DNA from: Micromonospora ferruginea
Lineage (GTDB): Bacteria > Actinomycetota > Actinomycetes > Mycobacteriales > Micromonosporaceae
Length of the DNA: 64,000 nt
Direction of reading: 5' to 3'
Assembly (NCBI RefSeq): GCF_013694245.2
Contig: NZ_CP059322.2
Span: forward strand, 4,781,001-4,845,000
Shown: piece by piece, positions 23,044 to 31,999 of the stretch
How the letters are laid out: each line of letters starts with the position of its first letter
How positions within the stretch are numbered: position 1 is the first letter of the stretch
The notes under the pieces: model-generated
The model's input: the letters and a program-made list of their open reading frames with translations, nothing else
Told to the model about the DNA's origin: nothing
Database searches by the model: none
Position numbers and translations under genes: made by a program

Positions 23044-25206
23044 TCAGTGCGACACGTGCACCGGGACGCTGGTGACCACCACGCCGGGCAGCGGCCGCAA
23101 CGCCGCCCGCAGCCGCTGCTCGGCCCGGCTGTGCAGCAACCGGTGCCGGCGCCGGCGCAGCACCACCTCCGGCACGATCACGGTGAGCGTCAGCTCCGGG
23201 CGGGCGGTGTGCAACGCCTCCAGATAGTGCGCCAGCGGCCCGATCACCGCCCGGTACGGCGACACGATCGTCTCCAGCCGCAGGTGGTCGCCCCAGGCCC
23301 GCCACTGCTCCCGGAACCGGTCCGCCTCCGCCTCCTCCGGCGCGATGTGCACCGCCAGCGTCGGCCGGCCCAGCGACGCCGCGTACGCCATGGCCCGCAG
23401 CGAGGCCCGGTTCAGCCGGGCCACCGGCACCACCACCAGGTGACGTACCTGTTGGGGCAGTTCCTCCCCCTCGGCGGACCCGGCCGGTCCGGGCGGCGCG
23501 TGCGGGGGCGGCGGGTGCAGCGCGAGCGCGCGGTGCACCGTGGCGTAGTGCCCGTGGATCCGCCGGAAGAGCAGCACCAGCAGCGGCACCGCGACCACCA
23601 CCACCCAGGCGCCCTCGGTGAACTTGGCGACCGCGGCGGTCAGCAGCACCAGCCCGGACAGCGTCGCGCCGACCGCGTTGACCGCCAGCCGGCGACGCCA
23701 GCCCCGCCCCCGGCGACGCCGCCAGTGCACCACCATGCCGGCCTGCGACAGCGTGAAGGCGAGGAAGACACCGACCGCGTAGAGCGGGATCAGCGACTGG
23801 GTGTGCCCGCCGAACGCGACGAAGACCACCAGCGCGGTGAGCGCCAGCGCCACCAGGCCGTTGCTGAACGCCAACCGGTCGCCCATGTGCAGGAACCGAC
23901 GCGGGGCATGGCCGTCGCGGGCCATGAAGAACAGCAGCCGGGGGAAGTCGTTGAACGCGGTGTTCGCCGCCAGCAGCAGGATCAGCGCGGTGGTGGCCTG
24001 GAGGATCGCGTACCACGGGCCGGTCGGGAAGGTGACCCGACCGAGCTGGGACAGCACGGTCTCGTCCGCCCGGGGCACCAGGCCGTCGAGGTGGATCAGC
24101 CCGACCAGACCGGCGAAGAGCGTGACCAGCATGGCGACCATCCAGCCCAGCGTGGTGCGGGCGTTGCGCCACTCGGTCGGGCGGAACGCCGGCACCGCGT
24201 TCGACACCGCCTCGATGCCGGTCATCGACACCGCGCCGGAGGAGAACGCCCGCAGCACCAGCAGCAGCCCCAGCCCTTCCGCGGCCGGCACCGCCGGTGG
24301 CGGCACCGGCGCGAAACCCCGGGCCGCGGCCTTCGCGTAGCCGACCGCCAGCACCACCAGCAGCACCACCACGAAGGCGTACGTGGGCAGCACGAAGATG
24401 TTGCCGGCGGTGCGTACGCCGCGCAGGTTGCCGGCGAGCAGCACGGCGATCACCAGCACCCCGATCGGCACGGTCCAGCGGGTGAGCCCGGGCAGCGCCG
24501 AGGTGACCGCGTGCACGCCGGCGGCCACCGACACCGACACGGTCAGCACGTAGTCGAGCATCAGCCCGGCCGCCGCGGCCAGCCCCGGCGTACGCCCCAG
24601 GTTGTCCCCGGCGACGATGTACGACCCGGCGCCGTGCGGGTAGGCCGGGATGGTCTGCCGGTAGGAGAGACCCACCGCGACCATCAGCACCGCCAGCAGC
24701 GCGGCCAGCGGCAGGGCCAGCCCGAGCGCGGCGCCGCCGGCCAGCACCAGCACGGCGAGCATCGCCTCCGGCCCGTACGCCACGGAGCTGAGCAGGTCCG
24801 ACGAGAGCACCGGCAGCGCGACCAGCTTGCGCATCCGCTCGTAGAGCACGGAGCTGCTGGCCAGCGGCGGCCCGACCAGGCTCCGGCGCAGCCGGGTGAG
24901 CGCCCGGCCGCGCCGGTCGTCGGGCAGGTGCGCCGGACCGGTGGCGACCAGCTCGTCCGGCTCCGCCACGGTGAACAGGTCGATCGGCGTGAGCCGACCG
25001 AACCGGGTCGGGCGCGGGCGGTGGTCGCGCCGGCCCAGCGTCGGGTCGACCGGCAGGTCGTCGGCGCGGCGCGGGCCGTGCCAGCGCGCGCCGAGGCGAC
25101 CGAGCGCGGCCCGCTCCTCGGCGCCGAGCGGCGGGAACTCGGCCGAGGGGGTGACGACGGTGCCCTGTTCCGCCGCGTCGTCCCGGTCTGGCTCCATCCT
25201 CCGCAC
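23044..25206 (-). CDS. APC-family permease, KimA-like K+ transporter candidate
   Basis: A 720-aa protein with about 12 membrane helices between residues 125 and 555, preceded by a long cytosolic N-terminus. The start of the core, SSDLLSSVAYGPEAMLAVLV, and IPAYPHGAGSYIVAGDNLG are typical of the KimA/YdaO group of APC transporters, as is the C-terminal cytosolic domain (about 575-720) with VRHLVVVPVARLNRASL. KimA transports K+ with H+ and its C-terminal domain regulates it in Bacillus. A K+ role here is inferred. ATG at 25195-25197 is another possible start. Confidence 0.8.
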   Translation of the reverse strand: MRRMEPDRDDAAEQGTVVTPSAEFPPLGAEERAALGRLGARWHGPRRADDLPVDPTLGRRDHRPRPTRFGRLTPIDLFTVAEPDELVATGPAHLPDDRRGRALTRLRRSLVGPPLASSSVLYERMRKLVALPVLSSDLLSSVAYGPEAMLAVLVLAGGAALGLALPLAALLAVLMVAVGLSYRQTIPAYPHGAGSYIVAGDNLGRTPGLAAAAGLMLDYVLTVSVSVAAGVHAVTSALPGLTRWTVPIGVLVIAVLLAGNLRGVRTAGNIFVLPTYAFVVVLLVVLAVGYAKAAARGFAPVPPPAVPAAEGLGLLLVLRAFSSGAVSMTGIEAVSNAVPAFRPTEWRNARTTLGWMVAMLVTLFAGLVGLIHLDGLVPRADETVLSQLGRVTFPTGPWYAILQATTALILLLAANTAFNDFPRLLFFMARDGHAPRRFLHMGDRLAFSNGLVALALTALVVFVAFGGHTQSLIPLYAVGVFLAFTLSQAGMVVHWRRRRGRGWRRRLAVNAVGATLSGLVLLTAAVAKFTEGAWVVVVAVPLLVLLFRRIHGHYATVHRALALHPPPPHAPPGPAGSAEGEELPQQVRHLVVVPVARLNRASLRAMAYAASLGRPTLAVHIAPEEAEADRFREQWRAWGDHLRLETIVSPYRAVIGPLAHYLEALHTARPELTLTVIVPEVVLRRRRHRLLHSRAEQRLRAALRPLPGVVVTSVPVHVSH

Positions 25207-25264
25207 TGTCGCGCACGGCGGGGCGGCCGGTGACCGGTTCGGCCACAGTTCGGCCGACCGGCAC

Positions 25265-25960
25265 CTACCCGACGGCGACCGGGTCGAGCAGGTCGAGCAC
25301 GCCGGTGAGCGAGGTCAGCACCGGCCCGTCCCACTCGCGGTCGGCGTTGAACACCATGTGGCCGGCGAGGTCGGGCGCGGCCAGCCGGACAGCGCGCAGG
25401 CCCACCCGCTCCGCGCCGGTCAGCTCCTGGCTGCCGCCGTCGCCGACGTAGAGGCAGTCGGCCGGGGCCCGGCCCAGCCGGTGGCAGGCGGCCAGGTAGA
25501 GCGCCGGATCCGGCTTGCAGCGGCCGAGGCGCACCGAGAAGACGCGGGTGTCGAGCAGCGGGGCGACCGCGAGCTGGGGCAGGAACGCCGGCAGTTCGTG
25601 CGTGCAGTCGCTGACCAGCCCGGTCCGTACGCCCCGGCGGCGCAGCGCGGCCAGCACCGGCACCGCCTCCGGGCGCAGCCGGGTGTCGGCGCGTACCGCC
25701 CGGTGCCGGGAGGCGACGGCGGCGCGGACCGCGGCGTCGGAGGGGCGCACGCCGACCTGGGCGCAGACCCAGCGCATGGTCGACTCGGCGTCACCGAAGA
25801 ACCCGCTGGCGCGCGCGTAGTAGCTGCCGTCGAGCACGTCGACCAGGGCCTCGGTGGAGCAGCCGAGCTGCTCGGCGATGACGTCGTGGGCGGCTCCGCG
25901 CCGGACGCTCTGGGTCAGCGTGCCGAAGAAGTCGAACAGCACCGCGTGGAACCTGGGCAT
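25265..25960 (-). CDS. HAD-superfamily hydrolase
   Basis: 231 aa from MPRFHAVLFDFFGTLTQSVR. The HAD motifs are DFFGT (motif I, usually DxDxT; here the second Asp is Phe), TGLVSDCTHEL (motif II), CKPDPALYLAAC (motif III Lys) and YVGDGGSQELTGA (motif IV). Replacement of the second motif-I Asp is seen in dehalogenase and some phosphatase-like HADs (DxYGT-like), so the activity may not be a simple phosphatase. Its substrate is unknown. The permease gene lies downstream on the same strand, 58 nt away. Confidence 0.85.
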   Translation of the reverse strand: MPRFHAVLFDFFGTLTQSVRRGAAHDVIAEQLGCSTEALVDVLDGSYYARASGFFGDAESTMRWVCAQVGVRPSDAAVRAAVASRHRAVRADTRLRPEAVPVLAALRRRGVRTGLVSDCTHELPAFLPQLAVAPLLDTRVFSVRLGRCKPDPALYLAACHRLGRAPADCLYVGDGGSQELTGAERVGLRAVRLAAPDLAGHMVFNADREWDGPVLTSLTGVLDLLDPVAVG

Positions 25961-26066
25961 GGGGGGGATGCTCCGGACGTCGAGGGGGAGGGTCGCCGGG
26001 TCGCGCATGATCGTAACGGAGTGCTGACGTTCCGTGTCGCCGGTCTCCGTGTGAGGATTGCTCCCC

Positions 26067-27023
26067 GTGTCCACCGCTCCACACCGCCCGCCGCTCGACG
26101 CGCCGACCCTCGGCGCGCTCGCGCTGGCCGTCGCCGCCGTCTCGTCCTCCGCCCCGCTGATCGCGTTCGCCGCCGCACCGGCGCTGGCCGTCGCGTTCTG
26201 GCGCAACCTACTGTCGGCGGCGGTGCTCGGCCCGGTCGCGGTCACCCGTCGGCGGGCCGAACTCCGCGCGCTCACCGTCGGGGCCGGCCGCCGGGAGGGG
26301 CTGTTCTGCGTACTCTCCGGTGTGGCGCTGGCCGCCCACTTCGCCACCTGGATGCCGAGCGCGAAGCTCACCTCGGTCGCGGCCGCGACCGCACTGGGGG
26401 CGACGCAGCCGGTGTGGCAGGGGCTGATCGCCCGCTGGCAGGGGCGGCGGCTGCCGGCGGTGACCTGGGCCGGCATCGCGGTGGCGGTGCTCGGCGCGGC
26501 GCTCGCCACCGGCGCCGACGTCGCCGTCTCCGGCCGCGCGTTCGCCGGTGACCTGCTGGCCGTGGCCGGTGGCATGTTCGCGGCCGTCTACACCGCCTTC
26601 GGCGAGCGCGCCCGGGCGAGCATCAGCACCACCACCTACACCACCGTCTGCTACGGGGTCTGCGCGGCGATCCTGCTCGTCGTCTGCCTGCTCGGCGGCG
26701 TGCGCCTGCACGGCTGGGACGGCGGGACCTGGCTGGCCATCGTGGGCCTGGTGGTCGGCGCCCAACTGCTCGGCCACTCGATGTTCAACTACGCCCTGCA
26801 CCGGGTCTCCGCGACCACGGTCAGCGTGCTGATCCTGCTGGAGGCGCCCGGCGCGGCCCTGATCGGCTGGGCCTGGCTGGGCCAACTGCCCCGGCCGCTG
26901 GCCCTGCCCGGGCTGGCGCTGTTGCTGGCCGGCGTCGCCGTGGTCGTGCTCGGCGGCGCCCGGGCCGGACGGCGCGCCGCACCCGCCGCCGTACCCGCCG
27001 ACGCCGCCCCGCCGCCCGACTGA
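26067..27023 (+). CDS. DMT/EamA-family transporter
   Basis: 318 aa from GTG 26067 (GAGG 11 nt upstream; a TTG nine bases earlier is too near the GAGG). Ten hydrophobic helices in two EamA halves are seen; ALAVAAVSSSAPLIAFA and FWRNLLSAAVLGPVAV mark the first half and GGMFAAVYTAFGERARA the start of the second. This group exports metabolites or amino acids, and the substrate cannot be inferred. It is divergent from the HAD gene. Confidence 0.85.
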   Translation: MSTAPHRPPLDAPTLGALALAVAAVSSSAPLIAFAAAPALAVAFWRNLLSAAVLGPVAVTRRRAELRALTVGAGRREGLFCVLSGVALAAHFATWMPSAKLTSVAAATALGATQPVWQGLIARWQGRRLPAVTWAGIAVAVLGAALATGADVAVSGRAFAGDLLAVAGGMFAAVYTAFGERARASISTTTYTTVCYGVCAAILLVVCLLGGVRLHGWDGGTWLAIVGLVVGAQLLGHSMFNYALHRVSATTVSVLILLEAPGAALIGWAWLGQLPRPLALPGLALLLAGVAVVVLGGARAGRRAAPAAVPADAAPPPD

Positions 27024-27068
27024 CCGGCCGGGTGGCCGGGCCGGGTGGCCGGGTGGCCGGCTTGGGCG

Positions 27069-27584
27069 TCAGCGGCGGCGGACCCGGTGCAGCCGGAACG
27101 GCTTGCGGACGGCCCGGACCGCCGACGCCGGCCGCGGCTGCTCGGCCAGCGACCCGGCCGGCAGGTCGCCGCCGGTCAGCGCCGTGCCCGCCGGGGTGAG
27201 CCGATTGACCGCGCAACCCTCGGCCGCCCACCGCGTCACCAGCTCGGCGGCCGAACCGGAGGCGTTGAGCCGCTTCGCGGCCACCAGCGGCGCGGCGGTG
27301 TCCCACTCCTCGGTGCCGGGTCGCAGCCGGGTCACCCGCGCCGGCCAGGTGACGATCCGGCCACCGTGGTCGCCGCGCAACGTCACCTCGGCCGCCTCGG
27401 CATCGGCCAGCCCGGGCGCGGCCTGCTCACCGGGCCCGGTCACCACCAGCAGCGCGCCGTCCAACGGCAGGCACCACAACGCGGACGCCGGGCCGTCGCC
27501 GACGCCGACCCAGCACACCGCGGCCTTCTTCACCGCCTCGTCCACCAGCGGTGGCGTCACCCGCTCGTCCACCTCGTCGCTCAC
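27069..27584 (-). CDS. Conserved hypothetical protein, 171 aa
   Basis: Start is GTG 27582-27584, with GGAGG at 8-nt spacing. A Leu/Val-rich middle (SALWCLPLDGALLVVTGPGE) and VTLRGDHGGRIVTWPARVTR suggest a compact beta-rich fold, possibly split-barrel, but I do not recognise a family. No signal peptide or membrane segment is seen. The Arg-rich C-terminus (RAVRKPFRLHRVRRR) is basic. It converges with the EamA gene. Confidence 0.6.
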   Translation of the reverse strand: MSDEVDERVTPPLVDEAVKKAAVCWVGVGDGPASALWCLPLDGALLVVTGPGEQAAPGLADAEAAEVTLRGDHGGRIVTWPARVTRLRPGTEEWDTAAPLVAAKRLNASGSAAELVTRWAAEGCAVNRLTPAGTALTGGDLPAGSLAEQPRPASAVRAVRKPFRLHRVRRR

Positions 27585-27979
27585 CCGACCATCCTCCCGC
27601 ATCCCGCGCCTGTCCGGGCCGACGACCGGGCCGCCCCCGGGCCCGGCCTCACCGAAGCCGGTCGGCGCCCCCGGTCCTCGTGGTGTACGCGGTCCTCGCG
27701 TTTGGCCGCAAAAGCCCTGGTCGGACCACCGGTCGCCGAGTGGACACAGCGGATCGGTCACGCGCGGAGCGCCGCCGCTCAGTGCCTTTGGAGCTGATAT
27801 CAAAAACGACTCAGCCGGGGGTGCAGCGCCTGCGCCCCGGCCCCGGCCCGCACAGCTTGATATCACCAACGACTCAGCTCTAAAGGCGCTGGAACCGAGT
27901 GACCCGCCCAGCGCCCGGGCGCGAGAACAAGCGCTGAACCCCAGCGGGGAACAGACCGGCGCCGGGGGGCGGGAACGAC
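27585..27979. other. 395-bp gene-free region holding a repeated palindromic motif
   Basis: No gene is supported between the divergent-facing ends here. The segment 27781-27984 contains two near-identical 21-bp copies and a shorter third copy of a motif ending AACGACTCAGC, described as a separate repeat. The remainder is GC-rich with no clear promoter. Confidence 0.5.
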
Positions 27980-27984
27980 TCAGC
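27781..27984. repeat. Intergenic repeat: TGATATCA..AACGACTCAGC family
   Basis: Two direct copies, TGATATCA-AAAACGACTCAGC-like at 27795-27815 and TGATATCACC-AACGACTCAGC-like at 27858-27878, match at 19 of 21 bases. A third partial copy (AACGACTCAGC, 27974-27984) overlaps the stop of the PhzF gene. The outer flanks GTGCCTTTGGAGCTGA (27782-27797) and TCAGCTCTAAAGGCGC (27874-27889) are inverted and nearly complementary, so the first two copies together form a roughly 108-bp inverted structure. Confidence 0.65.
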
Positions 27985-28849
27985 CGATGAAGGGTGGGAC
28001 GGTGATCTCGCCGCGCGCCACCGGCATCACCTGGCCGGACACGGTCGCGCCGACCGCCGTCCCGCCCGAGGCGGTCACGGTGCAGGCCAGCGACGACGGC
28101 CGGTTGATCTCGATGCCCTGGCGCACCGAGTACGGCGTGCGGCCCTCGCCCGGCAGCAGGCCGCTGGCCACCAACCAGACGCCCAGGCCCAGGGCGGCCG
28201 AACCGGTGGCCGGGTCCTCCGGGACACCGATGCCGGGCACGAAGACGCGGGCGTGCGCGGTTTGCGACTCGGGATCCCAGGAGAAGAGGCTGACGTGCTC
28301 GACGCCGTACCGCTCCGCCGCCGCCGTGTTCAACCGTGCCCGGGGCACGGCGTCGGGGCGTACCGGAAGGTAGGGGAACTCCAGCCCGCAGCCGGCGACC
28401 CGCGGCGGCGGGCCGGCGTGGTCGGCGGCGGTGAGACCGGCGATCTCCAGCAGCGGCTCCGGGTCGAGTTCCGGGCCGAGCGTCGGCGTGCCCCCGGTCA
28501 GCGTCGCCCCGGTCTCGGTCACCTCGATCGGCAGCACGCCGGCGCCGCACTCCTGGGTGACCCTGCCCACACCGAAGACGCCACGCCGGCCGGCGGTCAC
28601 CGCGGCGCCCACGCTCGGGTGGCCGGCGAACGGCAGCTCGTCGGTCGGGGTGAAGATCCGGGCCCGGTAGGTCGCGCCGGCCTGCGTGGGCGCCAGCACG
28701 AAGACCGTCTCGGACAGGTTGAACTCCAGCGCGAGCGCCTGCATCTGCTCGGTGGCCAGACCTTCCGCGCCGAACACCACGGCCAACGGGTTGCCGGCGA
28801 ACGGGCGGTCGGTGAAGACGTCCACGATCTCGTAGGCCAAGGTCGACAT
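27980..28849 (-). CDS. PhzF-family isomerase
   Basis: 289 aa from ATG 28847-28849. MSTLAYEIVDVFTDRPFAGN and PLAVVFGAEGL are the diagnostic start, with the acidic active-site Glu in LEFNLSETVFVL, DELPFAGHPSVGAA and late EDPATGSAALGLG. PhzF-fold proteins catalyse diaminopimelate-epimerase-like isomerisations. Lone PhzF proteins are widespread and this does not imply phenazine production; no phz genes are nearby. The last bases of the gene contain a copy of the intergenic repeat. Confidence 0.9.
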   Translation of the reverse strand: MSTLAYEIVDVFTDRPFAGNPLAVVFGAEGLATEQMQALALEFNLSETVFVLAPTQAGATYRARIFTPTDELPFAGHPSVGAAVTAGRRGVFGVGRVTQECGAGVLPIEVTETGATLTGGTPTLGPELDPEPLLEIAGLTAADHAGPPPRVAGCGLEFPYLPVRPDAVPRARLNTAAAERYGVEHVSLFSWDPESQTAHARVFVPGIGVPEDPATGSAALGLGVWLVASGLLPGEGRTPYSVRQGIEINRPSSLACTVTASGGTAVGATVSGQVMPVARGEITVPPFIG

Positions 28850-28882
28850 GTTGTTAGAGAGTAGGCCCTTAGGCTGGTGCCC

Positions 28883-30163
28883 GTGAGTACGCCGAACCGG
28901 GTCTACATCGCTCGACTCGCCGGAGTCGCCGTCTTCGACCCGAACGGCGACCAGGTGGGGCGCGTCCGGGACGCGGTCGCCCGGATGCGGCCGACCCAGC
29001 GTCCGCCGGAGATCGTGGGGCTGGTCGCCGAGATGCCGATGCGGCGACGCATCTTCCTCTCCATCAACCGGATCACCTCGATCGACCCGGACGCCGTGGT
29101 GCTCGGCAGCGGCACCCTCAACCTGCGCCGCTTCGAGAAGCGCCCGAACGAGCTGCTGGTGCTCCAGGAACTGCTCGACCGGCGGGTGCAGCTCGACACC
29201 GGGCAGGCCGGCTCGGTGGTGGACGTGGCCATGGAGTGCAGCCGCGGCGGCGAGTGGGCACTGACCCGGGTCGCCGTGCGTGAGCAGACCGGCCGGCTCA
29301 GCCGCCGCGGCCACCTGCACCAGGTGGAGTGGGACCGGGTCCGCGGCCTCGGCGTGGTGGGCGACAACCGGGGTACGGCGAACCTGCTCGCAGTGCTGGA
29401 GGACATGCGCCCGGCCGACCTGGCCAACGCCCTCCAGGACCTGCCCGACGCCCGGCGCAACGAGGTGGCCGCCGCCCTGGACGACGAGCGCCTGGCCGAC
29501 GTGCTGAGCGAGCTGCCCGAGCGCGACCAGGTGGAGATCCTGGCCGGGCTGGACCGGGAACGCGCCGCCGACGTGCTGGAGGAGATGGACCCGGACGACG
29601 CCGCCGACCTGCTCAACGAGCTGCCCCCGCCGGAGCAGGACGTGCTGCTCGACCTGATGGAGCCGGACGAGGCGGACCCGGTGCGCCAGCTACTGCGCTA
29701 CGCCTCCGGCACCGCCGGCAGCGTGATGACCTCGGAGCCGGTGATCCTGCCGCCGGACGCCACCGTCGCCGAGGCGCTGGCCCGGATCCGTGAGGTGCAG
29801 CTCTCCCCCGCCGTGGCCGCGCAGGTCTTCGTGGCCCGCGCTCCGTTGACCACGCCGACCGGGCGCTACCTCGGTATGGTGCACTTCCAGCGGTTGCTCC
29901 GCGAACCCCCGGCCGACCTGCTCGGCGGGATCGTGGTCAACGACATCGACCCGCTCCGCACCTCGACCTCGCTGACCGAGATCACCCGTCGGATGGCCAC
30001 CTACGACATGGTGGGCATGCCGGTGGTGGACCGGAACAACCGGCTGGTCGGCGCGGTGACCGTGGACGACGTGCTGGACCAATCCCTGCCGCGCGACTGG
30101 CGGGACCGGGACGCGGCACCGACCCCGTCCGCCACCGACGACGGGACCGGGGACGATGACTGA
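28883..30163 (+). CDS. MgtE N-terminal/CBS domain protein without transporter domain
   Basis: 426 aa from GTG 28883; GTG 28877 is also possible. A TAGGCT at 28870-28875 would put the transcript start at the GTG, so it may be leaderless. The N-terminus has PRC-barrel-like blocks (VAVFDPNGDQVGRVRDAVAR), then an MgtE_N superhelix (about 165-275; DLANALQDLPDARRNEVAAA), then two CBS repeats (about 280-400; SVMTSEPVILPPDATVAEAL). No membrane channel follows, so it probably senses Mg2+ or a nucleotide and regulates a partner. It overlaps the DUF1003 gene by 8 nt. It corresponds to the Rv1232c type. Confidence 0.88.
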   Translation: MSTPNRVYIARLAGVAVFDPNGDQVGRVRDAVARMRPTQRPPEIVGLVAEMPMRRRIFLSINRITSIDPDAVVLGSGTLNLRRFEKRPNELLVLQELLDRRVQLDTGQAGSVVDVAMECSRGGEWALTRVAVREQTGRLSRRGHLHQVEWDRVRGLGVVGDNRGTANLLAVLEDMRPADLANALQDLPDARRNEVAAALDDERLADVLSELPERDQVEILAGLDRERAADVLEEMDPDDAADLLNELPPPEQDVLLDLMEPDEADPVRQLLRYASGTAGSVMTSEPVILPPDATVAEALARIREVQLSPAVAAQVFVARAPLTTPTGRYLGMVHFQRLLREPPADLLGGIVVNDIDPLRTSTSLTEITRRMATYDMVGMPVVDRNNRLVGAVTVDDVLDQSLPRDWRDRDAAPTPSATDDGTGDDD

Positions 30164-30767
30164 GCAGCGACGCGGCGAGCGGCTGGACCAGCCGCGCGCC
30201 CCCCGGGGCCTGCACCTGCCCCGGATCGACGCGGACTCGTTCGGCCGCTGGGCCGAGGGCATCGCCCGGGGCATGGGCACGGCGAACTTCCTCGTCTACA
30301 TGACGCTGATCCTCGCCGCCTGGTTCCTCTGGAACACGCTCGCCCCGGCGCACCTGCGCTTCGACCCGTACACGTTCACGTTCCTGACCCTGGTGCTCTC
30401 CCTGCAGGCCTCCTACGCGGCCCCGCTGATCCTGCTCGCGCAGAACCGCCAGGCGGACCGGGACCGGGTCTCGCTGGACGAGGACCGGCGGCGGGCCACC
30501 ATGCAGAAGGCCGACACGGAGTACCTGGCCCGGGAGATCGCCGCCCTGCGGATCGCGATGGGCGACGTGGCGACCCGTGACTTCCTCCGCTCCGAGCTGA
30601 CCCGGCTGGCCGAGGAACTGGACGAGGCGGCCGAGCGGCGGCGCAAGCTGGCACGGCGGCAGCAGGAACGGGTGCCCCGGCGGCCGGCCGGCGAACCGCT
30701 GGACGAGCCTCGTGACGACTTCGACGGTGATTACGCCCACGACGGCCGGCAGGAGAGCCCGACGTAA
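30156..30767 (+). CDS. DUF1003 membrane protein
   Basis: A 203-aa protein. Two helices around 42-62 and 72-95 (FLVYMTLILAAWFLWNTLAP, FTFLTLVLSLQASYAAPLIL) with an intervening FDPYTF loop are the DUF1003 signature. A charged coiled-coil-like tail follows, with the motif QNRQADRDRVSLDEDRRRAT. Its start overlaps the MgtE_N gene by 8 nt and it precedes mrp by 10 nt. The order MgtE_N-DUF1003-Mrp is shared with mycobacteria, implying a functional unit, possibly in metal handling. That role is inference. Confidence 0.88.
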   Translation: MTEQRRGERLDQPRAPRGLHLPRIDADSFGRWAEGIARGMGTANFLVYMTLILAAWFLWNTLAPAHLRFDPYTFTFLTLVLSLQASYAAPLILLAQNRQADRDRVSLDEDRRRATMQKADTEYLAREIAALRIAMGDVATRDFLRSELTRLAEELDEAAERRRKLARRQQERVPRRPAGEPLDEPRDDFDGDYAHDGRQESPT

Positions 30768-30777
30768 CATTGCGGGC

Positions 30778-31923
30778 ATGTCAGCACCCGTCAGCACCGT
30801 CTCCGACGCGATCCAGGCCGCGTTGGCCACCGTCAACGACCCGGAGATCCGCCGGCCGATCACCGAACTCGGCATGGTCCGCTCCGCCGAGCGGGACGAC
30901 GACGGCGTGGTCCGGGTGGAGCTGCTGCTCACCGTGGCCGGCTGCCCGCTGAAGGACAAGCTGCGGACCGACATCACCGCCGCCGTCGGCGCGGTGCCCG
31001 GGGTGAGCGGTGTCGAGATCATCTTCGGCGTGATGAGCGCGGAGCAGCGCCAGGAGCTGCAGTCGAAGCTGCGTGGCGGCGGCACCGCCGAGCCGGTGAT
31101 CCCGTTCGCCCAGCCCGGCTCCCGGACCCGGGTCTACGCGGTCGCCAGCGGCAAGGGCGGCGTCGGCAAGTCCAGCGTCACGGTCAACCTGGCCGCCGCG
31201 CTGGCCGCCCGCGGCCTGTCGGTGGGCGTGGTGGACGCCGACATCTACGGCCACTCGGTGCCCCGCATGCTCGGCGCGGACGGTGCGCCGACCCGCGTCG
31301 AAGACATGATCATGCCGCCGCAGGCGCACGGCGTGAAGGTCATCTCGATCGGCATGTTCACCCCCGGCAACTCGGCCGTCGTCTGGCGCGGCCCGATGCT
31401 GCACCGGGCGCTGCAGCAGTTCCTCGCCGACGTTTACTGGGGCGACCTGGACGTCCTCCTGCTCGACCTGCCGCCGGGCACCGGCGACATCGCGATCTCG
31501 GTGGCCCAGCTCCTGCCGAACGCGGAGATCCTGGTCGTCACCACCCCGCAGGCGGCCGCCGCCGAGGTGGCCGAGCGGGCCGGCGCCATCTCGCTGCAGA
31601 CCCACCAGCGGGTGGTCGGCGTGATCGAGAACATGTCCTGGCTGGAGCTGCCGGACGGCACCCGGATGGAGGTCTTCGGGGCCGGCGGCGGCGCGGCGGT
31701 GGCCGAGTCGCTGACCCGGACCATCGGCGCGCAGGTGCCGCTGCTGGGGCAGATCCCGATGGACACCCGGGTCCGCGAGGGCGGCGACGCGGGCCGACCG
31801 ATCGTGCTGGCCCAGCCGGACGCGCCGGCCGCCAAGGCCATGTTCGAGGTGGCCGACCGGCTCGCGGTGCGCCGCGAGTCCCTGCTCGGCAAGCCGCTCG
31901 GCCTCAAGCCCGCGGGCCGCTGA
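30778..31923 (+). CDS. mrp: Mrp/NBP35-type ATP-binding iron-sulfur carrier
   Basis: 381 aa from ATG 30778. A MIP18/DUF59 domain covers residues 1-90 (TVNDPEIRRPITELGMVRSA; VAGCPLKDKL with Cys). The deviant Walker A P-loop ASGKGGVGKSS (about 122-132) and Walker B LLDLPPGTGD, followed by VGVIENMSWLELPDG, define the ParA/Mrp NTPase. It is a likely scaffold or carrier for 4Fe-4S cluster delivery to cytosolic enzymes. The CxxC of many Mrp proteins is not obvious in the late region. A convergent terminator separates it from tatB. Confidence 0.9.
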   Translation: MSAPVSTVSDAIQAALATVNDPEIRRPITELGMVRSAERDDDGVVRVELLLTVAGCPLKDKLRTDITAAVGAVPGVSGVEIIFGVMSAEQRQELQSKLRGGGTAEPVIPFAQPGSRTRVYAVASGKGGVGKSSVTVNLAAALAARGLSVGVVDADIYGHSVPRMLGADGAPTRVEDMIMPPQAHGVKVISIGMFTPGNSAVVWRGPMLHRALQQFLADVYWGDLDVLLLDLPPGTGDIAISVAQLLPNAEILVVTTPQAAAAEVAERAGAISLQTHQRVVGVIENMSWLELPDGTRMEVFGAGGGAAVAESLTRTIGAQVPLLGQIPMDTRVREGGDAGRPIVLAQPDAPAAKAMFEVADRLAVRRESLLGKPLGLKPAGR

Positions 31924-31945
31924 CCCTCGATTCCCCGCTCCCCCA

Positions 31946-31977
31946 CCGCCCCTTCCCGGTCCGCCGGGGAGGGGCGG
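31946..31977. terminator. Bidirectional hairpin between mrp and tatB
   Basis: A 14-bp stem CCGCCCCTTCCCGG / CCGGGGAGGGGCGG with a TCCG loop and one T-G wobble lies between the convergent mrp and tatB genes. Confidence 0.75.
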
Positions 31978-31999
31978 TCCGCGTCGGGGCCGGGGTGGG

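Noticed and set aside
23047..25233. Very long plus-strand ORF opposite the permease gene
   Set aside because: It is a His/Arg/Gly-rich frame typical of antisense shadows in high-GC DNA; the permease on the other strand has clear family motifs.
25207..25264. c-di-AMP (ydaO) riboswitch upstream of the KimA-like gene
   Set aside because: The 5' region is only 58 bp before the next gene's stop and contains no ydaO-type structure that I can see.
27980..28849. PhzF as a sign of a phenazine gene cluster
   Set aside because: PhzF-fold proteins are common outside phenazine loci and no phzA-G genes lie near.
28850..28882. Mg2+ riboswitch before the MgtE_N gene
   Set aside because: Only about 30 bp separate it from the divergent PhzF start, too short for a ykoK/M-box leader.
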